Below are positions 21,201-30,921 of a DNA stretch of 64,000 nt, one piece after another. The position numbers and the translations under genes were made by a program. The stretch is taken from contig NC_088918.1 in NCBI RefSeq assembly GCF_963576675.1, forward strand, positions 35,559,501-35,623,500. Reading direction: 5' to 3'. How positions within the stretch are numbered: position 1 is the stretch's first letter; each line of letters starts with the position of its first letter. The DNA is from Euphorbia lathyris (taxonomy: Eukaryota > Streptophyta > Magnoliopsida > Malpighiales > Euphorbiaceae). Below the pieces are notes generated by a model. The model searched no databases. It saw nothing but the letters and a program-made list of their open reading frames with translations, and was not told the DNA's origin.

Positions 21201-21485
21201 TGCTGGTCCCTAGTAATTAGTTCCAAGGGGGGGTTAGGAACTAATGTAACTTTTTCGGCTTTTAATTATACTGACTTAATGTTATTTTAAGAGTTTGATA
21301 ACTCATCGTGTTGGTCAGCACGGCCGATTAATTAGTCAGACAGTTTTAGTTCTATGCTGACTAAGACTGCTTGACCTGAGAGTTGGGAATTGACACTTGA
21401 AAGGTCAGCTTCCAACTCAGCACTCAGATTTACTCAGTTTCAGTTTTAACAATTTATAAGCTGAGTAAACTTCACAAGCAACACA

Positions 21486-21540
<55 letters not shown>

Positions 21541-22670
21541 TGAGAGAAAGAGTTTAGAAGTTACTCAGCACGACTTATCCTGGTTCGGCCTCTCTGCCTA
21601 CGTCCAGTCCCCAGTTCCTCCTGGGATTTTCAATCCAATACTGAGCTCTTTCAAGGTAGAGCACAAACCCTTTACAAGGCAGTGAGTATGCAAGAGTACG
21701 TCCTCTATTCGTCTACTCAGCTCCTACTAAGTACTACAACCCAGCACTTAGATTTTTCTACCACTGAATACTTACAACCAAGTACTCAACTCAACACTCT
21801 CAATATTCCTATTGATTACACACTTGTTCTTTTTCAAATAAAGAACACTTTAGATGATTACAAAACAATCAATCTAGCATTTACACAGAGAATAGAAATG
21901 TTGGTGTAAGATCTTTTTGTATTTGAGTGCTTTGAAGATTTTCTCTCTTGTATTTTTCTTTTGATACTTCGGCAAATGATCCAAGGTTCTTGATTGTCCT
22001 TTTATAGATGGAAATCTCATCCTGGATCATTTTGAATTGGTTTAGCCGTTGTGTCCAAAACGGCTCTTTTAGGGAACATCTTCTGGTCAGCTTCAGACTG
22101 TTCCGCCATTCCCTTCCTCTGTTTTCTTCAGGCGTCAGGTTTTGTCTTCTTGCATCAGACTTGTCTTTTTGTGCCAGTTGTCTTTTACCAATAATCCATT
22201 GACCCATGATTCTTGGAATTAGTCTTCTGTGTATTTTCGAGGCTTCAATTATTGGTGCAGAAGATTGCAGACTTTGTCCTTTAATGAACGAATCTTTCAT
22301 GCTGTCCTGACTGTTACTCAGCTTCATTCGTTATCTTCGAATGTTCAACTTCCATGCTGAGTTCCTTCTTAGTCAGCTCCGTTCTGTTTATTCAATTCTG
22401 AAAGTCTTCTAATTTGGTCAGCTTCGTTCTGGCAACTTTGAAGAAGACTTATGAGACTGAGTTCCACTCCATTCAGCTTCTTTCATGTTGTGTTCCATTT
22501 CACTCAGCTTGGCTTAAGCTGACCTTTGTCCTGTTTAACTTTATATATATTTTTGCACTCAATATTGAACAAACACATTAGTACAATTAAATCAAAGCAT
22601 TTAAATTTAATTGCCTCTTAATCATGGATGATTTTGTCAAATCAAAATCTTGTGGAAAGGTGTTTCAACA
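21201..22670 (-). mobile_element. SIRE element A: 3' LTR (minus orientation)
   Basis: The interval begins TGCTGGTCCCTAG (one change from TGTTGGTCCC) and ends TGTTTCAACA, the complement of the SIRE LTR start TGTTGAAACA. The preceding five bases are CTAAT. It shares the AGTTCC-(G)n-TTAGGAACT hairpin, the GGCCTCTCTGCCTACGTCCAGTCCCC block and the TCTTGTGGAAAGGTGTTTCAACA end with other SIRE LTRs here. It contains a (CA)n(TA)n microsatellite. Confidence 0.85.
21485..21541. repeat. (CA)n(TA)n microsatellite in LTR A
   Basis: About 13 CA units run straight into about 14 TA units. The same site in LTR B (23305-23326) has only a short (TA)n and SIRE C and E have none, so it is locus-specific expansion. 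Confidence 0.9.
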
Positions 22671-23018
22671 AACTCTCCCGTTTTGATGTTGGCAAAATAC
22701 ATAATTATGGAACTCAGTTATAAGTTACCCCATGATTGATTTATTTTTGAAATAACTCCCCCATAAGGGTTGCACATATTGACTTAACTTAATTCTAAAC
22801 CTTCCAAGATTTAATTGAATTAACCTTAAGACATTTGTGTATACTGACTTAGTTTAATATTAGATTCTTCAAGATCTGAGCTAATTGGATTTAAGTCAGT
22901 TTTCAAAAATATTAGAAGTATGTTATTACTCAGTTTATTACCTAAGTATTTTAGTGTTAATGTGTACTAAGTATGTTTTACTTCTTAATTTGTTTGTTCA
23001 ATTTTATCGACCAGATTG
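22671..23018 (-). mobile_element. SIRE element A: 3' internal segment
   Basis: On the minus strand this is the non-coding SIRE sequence before the 3' LTR. The polypurine tract (complement of CTCTCCCGTTTTG) abuts LTR A. The segment stops at CGACCAGATTG, where LTR B begins. The homologous B sequence (36164-36514) runs on after that point as AGGAAATAG, so A is interrupted there. Confidence 0.8.
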
Positions 23019-23928
23019 TGTTGGTCCCTAGTGATTAGTTCCAAGGGGGGGTTAGGAACTAATGTAACTTTTTTCGCTTTTAATTATGCTGACTTAATGT
23101 TATTTTAAGAGTTTGATAACTCAGCGTGTTGGTCAGCACGACCGATTGATTAGTCAGACAGTTTTAGTTCTATGCTGACTAAGACGGCTTGACTTGAGAG
23201 CTGGGAATTGACACTTGAAAGGTCAGCTTCCAACTCAGCACTCAGATTTACTCAGTTTCAGTTTTAACAATTTTATAAGCTGAGTAAATATAACAAGCAA
23301 CACATGCATATATATATATATATATTGAGAGAAAGAGTTTAGAAGTTACTCAGCACGACTTATCCTGGTTCGGCCTCTCTGCCTACGTCCAGTCCCCAGT
23401 TCCTCCTGGGATTTTCAATCCAATACTGAGCTCTTTCAAGGTAGAGCACAAACCCTTTACAAGGCAGTGAGTATGCAAGAGTACGTCCTCTATTCGTCTA
23501 CTCAGCTCCTACTAAGTACTACAACCCAGCACTTAGATTTTTCTACCACTGAATACTTATAACCAAGTACTCAGCTCAACACTCTCAATATTCCTATTGA
23601 TTACACACTTGTTCTTTTTCAAGTAAAGAATACTTTAGATGATTACAAAACAATCAATCTAGCATTTACACAGAGAATAGAAATGTTGGTGTAAGATCTT
23701 TTTGTATTTGAGTGCTTTCAAGATTTTCTCTCTTGTATTTTTCTTTTGATACTTCGGCAAATGATCCAAGAACTATCATTGTCCTTTTGTAGATGAATTT
23801 CTGAAGATTGGATCATTTGAAATGATTTAGCCGTTAAGTCCAAAACGGCTCTTTTAGCAGACAGCTTCTGGTCAGCTTCAGTCTGTTCCGCCCTTCTCTT
23901 TCTCTGTTTTCTTCAGGTGTCAGGTTTT
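23019..23928 (-). mobile_element. SIRE element B: 3' LTR, left part
   Basis: It begins TGTTGGTCCCTAG after GATTG (23014-23018), the presumed target duplication of B inside A. The LTR is cut at 23928 by SIRE C and continues at 35628-36163, giving about 1446 bp in all. It is closely related to LTR A. Confidence 0.85.
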
Positions 23929-25326
23929 TGTTGAAACACCTTTCCATAAGATTTTGATTTGACAAAATCATCCATGATTAAGAGGCAATTAAATTTAAAT
24001 GCTTTGATTTAATTGTACTAATGTGTTTGTTCAATATTGAGTGCAAGAATATATATATAAAGTAAAGACAGGACAAAAGTCAGCACAAGCAAAGCTGAGC
24101 AAAACGGAAACTCAATGTAAGCGGAGTGGAGTAGAACTCAGAAGCAAAACGAAGCTGACTAAAGTTAAAGATTTCTTCAGAAGCGGTTAAACAGAACGGA
24201 GCTAACCAAGAAGGAACTCAGCTCAGAAGTTGAACATCCAAAGATAAAGCTGAGTGACAGTCAGGACAGCATGAAGGATCCGTTCACTAAAGGACAAGGT
24301 CTGCCAATCTTCTGCACCAATAATTGGAACCTCGAAGACACACAAAAGACTAATTCCAAGAAACATGGGTCATTGGATTATTGGTAAAAGACAACTGGCA
24401 CAAAAAGACAAGCCAAACGCAAGAAGACAAACCTGATGCCTGAAGAAAACAGAGAAAGGGAATGGCGGAACAATCTGAAGCTGACCAGAAATTGTTCCCC
24501 AAAAGAGCCGTTTTGGTGTTAACGGTAACAACAATTCAAAGGATCCAAATCTGCAATTTCCTTCTATAAAAGGACAATGAAGAACCTTGGATCATCACTG
24601 AAGCATCAAGAGAAAAATACAAAGAGAGAAAATCTTGAAAGCACTCAAATACAAAAAGATCTTACACCAATTTTTCTATTCTCTGTGTAAATGCTAGATT
24701 GATTGTTGTGTAATCATCTAAAGTGTTCTTTAGTATAAAAAGAACAAGTTTCGTGATCAATAGGAATATTGAGAGTGTTAAGCTGAGTGCCTGGTTGTAA
24801 GCATTCAGTGGTAGAGAAATCTAGGTGCTGGGTTGTAGCACTTAGTAGGAGTTGAGTAGACGAATAGAGGAAGGTACTCTTGCATATTCAACTGCCGTGT
24901 AATTGGTTTGTGCTCTACCGTTAAAGAGCTCATTATTGGATTCAAAAAGCCCGGAGGACTCTGGGGACTGGACGTAGGCAGAGAGGCCGAACCAGGATAA
25001 GTGATACTGAGTAATCTCTAAACTCTCTCTTATATTGTATGTGTTGTTTGCTATATTTACTCAGCATATAAATTGCCTAAGCTGACCTTGAGTAAATAAG
25101 TGGTGCTGAGTTAGAAGCTGACCTCCAAGAGTGTCAATTCTTAACTCACAAGAAAACAACTTTAGTCAACATCTGACTAAAGCTGTCTTGAAATATATCT
25201 CACCAAGCTGACCAAAAGCTGAGTTAATAAACTCTCAAAATAACTTCCAGTCAGCTTAATTAAAACGCGAAAAAGTTATATTAGTTCCTAACCCCCCCCC
25301 TTGGAACTAATTACCAGGGACCAACA
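23929..25326 (+). repeat. SIRE C 5' LTR (1398 bp)
   Basis: It starts TGTTGAAACACC and ends GGGACCAACA. It contains TATAAAAGG at 24565-24573, the conserved GGGGACTGGACGTAGGC and GCCGAACCAGGATAA blocks, and a terminal hairpin TTAGTTCC-(C-rich)-GGAACTAA. Confidence 0.93.
24565..24573 (+). promoter_or_regulatory. TATA box of the SIRE C LTR
   Basis: TATAAAAGG in the LTR is followed by CACTGAAGCATC-type leader text. It is conserved at the same place in SIRE E (52696-52704) and both 3' LTRs. It is the likely core promoter of the genomic RNA, marking the U3/R boundary about 25-30 bases downstream. Confidence 0.7.
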
Positions 25327-25328
25327 AG

Positions 25329-25340
25329 TGGTATCAGAGC
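25329..25340 (+). other. SIRE C primer binding site (initiator tRNA-Met)
   Basis: TGGTATCAGAGC begins two bases after the LTR and is complementary to the 3' end of plant initiator tRNA-Met, as in most plant copia elements. Confidence 0.92.
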
Positions 25341-25388
25341 CTAAGCTCACTACTCAAAGATTTGACAATCTTGAGCTGATCCCTAAAA

Positions 25389-27182
25389 ATGGGTGAGAAT
25401 AGCACTCGGTTCCTTCCAGGAAACCAAACAACACAGATACTCCCTGAGGGACTATCAATCACTAGACCTCCCCTATTCTTTGGGTCAAATTATACATTCT
25501 GGAAGAATAGGATGAAAAACTTTATTCAAGCCACAAACATGAGTGCATGGCTTGCAATTGTTCAAGGTCCACATGTGCCGTACAAAACTGTTAACGATGA
25601 GAAAATTGTTAAAAGTGAGGCTGAGTGGACAGAGGATGACCTCAGAAAATTACAAAATAATGCTTCGGCTATAAACATGCTTCACTGTGCGTTAGATGCT
25701 GCAGAATATAATAAGATTTCAGGTTGCGAGTCAGCACAGGAGATTTGGAAGAAGCTTGAAGTAACCTATGAAGGCACAAGCAAAGTTAAGGAGTCTAAAG
25801 TCAATCAACATATGAGACTCTACGAGCTGTTTGAGATGAATGAGAATGAAGACATCTCAGAAATGAACGCAAGGTTCACAAATATTATAAACGAGCTAAA
25901 AAGGCTTGGAAAGAACTTCACTGAAGAGGAACAGGTGAAGAAAATTCTGAGAAGTCTGCCTAAGAGTTGGCAAGCAAAGAAAACAACCATAGAAGAAGCT
26001 CAAGACTTGACTACCTATAAATATGATGAGCTGATCGGATCCCTGCTGACCCATGAAATCTCTATGAAAAACTTTGAAGCTAAAGAGAAAGAAAAATCAG
26101 AAGATAAGAAATAAAAGTCACTTGTCATGAAAGCTGACTCGACTGAAGCTGAGTCAACTGATGATGAGGAAATAGCCATGTTCACCAGAACGATGAAGAA
26201 GCTGTTCAGAAGGAATGATAGAAACGGCAAAAGGTCATTTAGAAGAAATGACAAGTATAAAGCCGAGTCAAGTGATAAGTACAAGAAGGACAGCTCGAAG
26301 TCTGTCACATGCTTTGAGTGTCATCAAACTGGGCACATCAAGTCAAGCTGTCCCAACCTCAAAAAGGAGAAGAAGGGAAGCAAAAAGGCTATGGTAGCCA
26401 CATGGAGTGACAGTGATGTGTCAACATCATCCGAAGCTGAGCAAAATGAAACAGCCAACATATGTTTCATGGCAGATGATGGAGCTGACCAATCCCAATC
26501 TGAGCAAGCTGACCTCTCTGAAGATTCCAAGCAGGAGGAAAACAACAATGAGGTAACATCCTTACTTTTGCTTAGAAATGAAATGGTAAATGCCTTGAGT
26601 GACTTATATACACTAACTAAGAAGTGTAACAAAAAGATTAAGGCACTCAGCAGGCGCTGTGATGAGATTGAAGAGGTCAAACTGAGTGACCTCCGATATC
26701 TTCTCCAGGACAACTCTGACTTGCATACCAACATGCAAATCTTACATAAGTTTGTCACGGAGGTTCAATCTGAGTCAAAGAAACTTAGAAAGGATATCAC
26801 AATGTTACAGAGTCAAGGGAAGGGCTCAAATAGAAATAAACCCCATGCTGAGTACGCAAATACTAGTCAGCATAAGCAATTTACTCAATGTGAGTGTTGT
26901 GGAAAAAGGGGACACACAAAGGATGTGTGTTGGCATAACAAGCGGATTGTCCAATGTGACTACTGCGGAAGAAAAGGGCATACCACAAAAGTATGTTGGC
27001 ATGCCCAACACAATAATGCTGACCATACTCAATTCAACCCACAAAGGGTACCTTTTTGTGATTTCTATGGTAAGCCAGGACACACCATAAAAGTATGCCT
27101 TCACAAGTTAAAATATGATTTTGCACCTGTTTATACTAACAAGAAAGGACCCAAAAGGAATTGGGTACCTAAAAATGAATAG
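25389..27182 (+). pseudogene. SIRE C Gag, one nonsense codon
   Basis: The ATG at 25389 opens a 597-codon frame collinear with the intact Gag of SIRE E. The N-terminal half carries the copia Gag core (YTFWKNRMKNF, EIWKKLEVTYEG, LRSLPKSWQAK). A basic linker and a tandem set of zinc knuckles follow: CFECHQTGHIKSSC, CECCGKRGHTKDVC, CDYCGRKGHTTKVC, and a fourth whose second Cys is Tyr (CDFYGKPGHTIKVC). TAA at 26112-26114 (CAA in E) truncates the product after the core domain. The frame ends at UAG 27180-27182, in frame with pol. Gag forms the virus-like particle and binds genomic RNA in the cytoplasm. Confidence 0.88.
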
Positions 27183-30100
27183 TTTAAACTGCAGGTCAGC
27201 TTGACATGCGTGGAGAAGTCAAAACTATGGTATATAGACAGCGCATGCTCAAGGCATATGACAGGTGATGAAACTCAGTTCATCACACTAGAGCTTAAAC
27301 GAGGTGGAAGTGTAAGCTTTGGAGACAACAAGAAGGGTAAGATAGTCGGCTCAGGTACTATCAGAGGTAACCCAACTATTGAGTCTGTCTCCTTAGTTAA
27401 AGGTCTCAAATACAATCTGTTGAGTGTAGCTCAGCTTTGCAAGAGCGGCAGAAAGGTTGTATTTGATGATACTAAGTGTCAAATACTCGAGGGAAATACA
27501 AATGAATTGATTCTAACTGCCCCTCGTGTAGAAAATGTATACATGTTAAACCTAGAAAAACAGTTTTCTAAAAACATATGCTTGGTGTCTAAAGAGGACA
27601 ACTCCTGGTTATGGCATAGAAGACTTGGGCATGTCAGCATGGACCTTCTTGCCAAATTAGCTAGAAAGCAATTAGTTGAGGGATTACCCAAATTAAAGTT
27701 TGAAAAGATCAACTGTGTAAAGATTGTCAGCAAGGCAAACAAACTAAAAAGTCATTTCATAGCAAAAATATTGTCTCAACCAAAAGACCATTGGAATTAC
27801 TACACTTGGATCTTTTCGAGCCTATCCAGCCACTCAGCTTGGGAGGTAAGAAATTTTCCTTGGTTATTGTAGATGATTTCTCTCGGTACACTTGGATCAT
27901 CTTGCTGAGCAGCAAGGATGAAACTTTTGAGATGTTTACCACACTGATTAAAAAGCTTGAAAATGACAAAGACCTAAGAGTAGCTCACATTAGAAGCGAC
28001 AATGGTGGAGAATTCAAAAACCAACAGTTTGATGAATTCTGTGAAACCAGTGGTATTGACCACAACTTCTATGCTCCTAGAACACCTCAACAAAATGGGG
28101 TCATTGAAAGGAAAAATAGAACTATTGTCGAAATAGCTAGGACAATGCTGAGTGAAAATAGGCTTCCAAAGTACTTCTGGGGTGAAGCTGTTCACACGGC
28201 ATGTTACATACTGAATAGGGCTCTAGTTAGACCTATACTTAAGAAAACCCCATATGAGCTTTGGAAAGGACGAAAGCCCAACATTGGATACTTTCGTGCC
28301 TTTGGGTGTAAATGCTTTATACTCAATACAAAAGACAACCTTGCTAAATTTGATGCTAAAGCTGACGAGGCGATCTTTTTAGGGTACTCAACAAACAGTA
28401 AAGCATATAGAGTATTTAACAAAAGAACTCAGGTGGTAGAAGAGTCTGTGCATGTTGAGTTTGATGAAACTGACCCTACAGGTAAGCCAGCTCAGCCTGA
28501 AGAAGATGAACCAAGCTCAGCTTCCGCTGATCAACCAGAAGCCTCTGTGTCATCTATACAGGAGCTGACCCAAGGTAAGCAAGAAATTGAAATATCATTT
28601 GCTGACCAATCTATTCCTGTAGAGATTGTAGAAACACCTCTTCCAAACGACTCAACATTGCCCAAGGAAATAAAGATCCCAAGAGGACATACAAAACAGG
28701 CCATTCTTGATGCTGCCAACAACAAGTTGATGACCAGGGATCAGCTTAGAAAATACCTTAGCAATGTTGCCTTCGTCTCAATGCTTGAGCCAAAGAATTT
28801 TGCTGATGCTGAGCAAGATGAATATTGGATAAATGCCATGCAAGAAGAACTTGATCAATTCACCAGAAATGAGGTATGGGATCTAGTACCTAGACCTAGG
28901 AATCAAAAGCCCATAGGAACCAAGTGGGTCTTTAGAAATAAACTAGATGAGCATGGAAATGTGATTAGAAACAAAGCTCGACTTGTAGCCCAAGGCTATA
29001 GTCAGCAAGAATGTATAGACTATGGAGAAACATTTGCACCTGTTGCCAGGCTAGAAGCTATACGTATATTGTGTGCCTATGCTAGTTCCATGAATTTTAA
29101 ACTATACCAAATGGATGTGAAAAGTGCATTTCTTAATGGCCTTATAAACGAAGAGGTATATGTTAATCAACCTCCTGGGTTTGAAGACTCAAAGTTTCCA
29201 AACCACGTTTATAAACTCAAAAAGGCCTTATATGGCCTAAAACAAGCTCCAAGAGCTTGGTATGAGAGGTTGACCAATTTCCTACTGACCAGGAACTATG
29301 TCAGAGGAAAAGCTGACACAACCTTGTTTATTAAGAAAAAGGGTAAACATACCCTACTTGCACAGATATACGTAGATGATATAATATTTGGTGCTACTAA
29401 CGAGTCCTTGTGCAAAGAATTTAGCCAACAGATGCAAACTGAGTTTGAAATGTCAATGATGGGTGAACTCAACTTCTTCCTTGGACTTCAAATCAAGCAA
29501 GGTAAGAATGGCATCTTTATAAATCAGTCTAAGTACACCAAGGAAATGTTAAAGAAATTCAGCATGGTAGATTGCAAACCAATATCAACCCCCATGGGTA
29601 CTAATAATGTCCTATGCAAGGATGAGAAGAGTAAGTCAGTTGATAGTAAACTCTATCGAGGTATGATAGGTTCTTTACTCTATCTCACTGCTAGTAGACC
29701 GGATATTCAATACTCAGTATGCTATTGTGCTAGATATCAAGCTGACCCCAGGGAATCTCATCTAACTGCTGTGAAAAGAATTTTTAGATACTTGCAAAGC
29801 TCAGTTGATGTAGGTCTATGGTATCTAACCTCAAATGACTTCACACTCATTGGATATACTGATGCTGACTATGGACGAGATAAGCTAGAACAGAAGAGTA
29901 CTTCGGGAGGATGTCATTTCCTTGGAAGCTGTCTAGTATCTTGGTTCAGCAAGAAGCAATCATCCGTAGCTTTGTCTACAACTGAAGCTGAGTACGTGGC
30001 TGCTGGAAGCTGTGTTGCACAAGTCCTATGGATAAAGCAACAGCTTGAGGATTATGGAGTCAAAACAAAGACAATAGAGATCAAATGCGACAACAAAAGT

Positions 30101-30313
30101 GCCATTGATCTATCTAAGAATCCAGTCCAACACAGCAGGATGAAGCATGTTAGCATAAGGCATCACTTCATCAGAGACCATGTACTAAAAGATGAGATCA
30201 AGCTAACCTATGTACCAACAAATGATCAGCTTGCAGATATCTTCACTAAGCCCTTAGCACGAGAACAATTCAATATACTGAGGGAAGCCATTGGTATGTC
30301 AAATCCACTCTAA
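27183..30313 (+). pseudogene. SIRE C Pol (protease, integrase, RT, RNase H), one frameshift
   Basis: It continues in the gag frame after the UAG, with no ATG before the protease. Protease: IDSACSRHMTGD. Integrase zinc region: WHRRLGHVS then Cys residues. Integrase core: [13 protein letters not shown] and IERKNRT (D, D, E all present). [38 protein letters not shown] (catalytic Asp pair). RNase [18 protein letters not shown] and IKCDNKSAI, then [12 protein letters not shown] near the end. A one-base loss in the A-run near 27703 shifts the frame in the integrase zinc region, and the rest (27791-30313) is open. The domain order PR-IN-RT-RH defines Ty1/copia. Confidence 0.9.
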
Positions 30314-30921
30314 ATAATTCTGTATGATTGAATGACTGCTATACTGAGTGGAAAATTGAATGAATGTGCAAATGCCATGCTAAGTAAATTAACAATAAAT
30401 ATCTACTCTCTATTAAGTTTAAAAATAGAAAAATAACCTCATGCTAAATAGACATAAACATTGAGTGGTTATACTGAGTAGATACAAATGTTGAGTAAAT
30501 ATCCTATGCTGAGTAGATAGACATATTGAGTCTTCATCGTATGCTGAGTAGAAGCACATACTGAGTGCTCAAACGTATGCTGAGTTATTTAGAGATAGAC
30601 AAAACATGGGCACTCAACATCACGAATGCTTCGAATTCTAGAAAAATAAAAAAGAAACCCACTCGCGTAAAATGAACCTACACGTGTAACCTCTGGCACC
30701 TTGGAAAGACGCACATTAATGGCAAATCCCATGCACCGAAGATGTCATAAATGACAGAATCTTTGTCGGTTGAACGTCCCTAGGTAAAACGGCTAGTTAA
30801 TGAATAAGGGCCGCCGTAAATCTATATAAAAAGTGGAAGAATCCCCACTCTTCACTCTTTACGCTTGTAATCTCCTGCAATCGAACTTCTCTCTCTCCTT
30901 AAAACCTCAAAACCTTCAACA
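30314..30921 (+). other. SIRE C spacer between pol and ORF3
   Basis: About 600 bp with stops in every frame. The first half repeats GCTGAGTAGAT / ATTGAGT / ACTGAGT units. The second half carries TATATAAAAAG (30823-30833), 99 bases before the ORF3 ATG, followed by a CT-rich leader. Confidence 0.7.
30823..30833 (+). promoter_or_regulatory. Candidate internal promoter TATA box for ORF3 (SIRE C)
   Basis: TATATAAAAAG lies 99 bases upstream of the ORF3 start. SIRE E has TATAAAAAG at 58974-58982, 94 bases upstream of its ORF3. Copy B lacks the segment. An internal promoter is inference; splicing is the alternative route. Confidence 0.45.

Noticed and set aside
21201..23928. One SIRE element with duplicated 3' LTRs created by unequal recombination.
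   Set aside because: Self-insertion with a GATTG duplication is simpler, because the homologous site in B continues beyond the junction. It remains to be proved beyond the window.
27183..27190. TTTAAAC directly after the gag stop in SIRE C and E resembles a -1 frameshift heptamer.
   Set aside because: It lies after the stop, is not phased for slippage from the gag frame, pol is already in frame, and copy B reads TTTAAAA.
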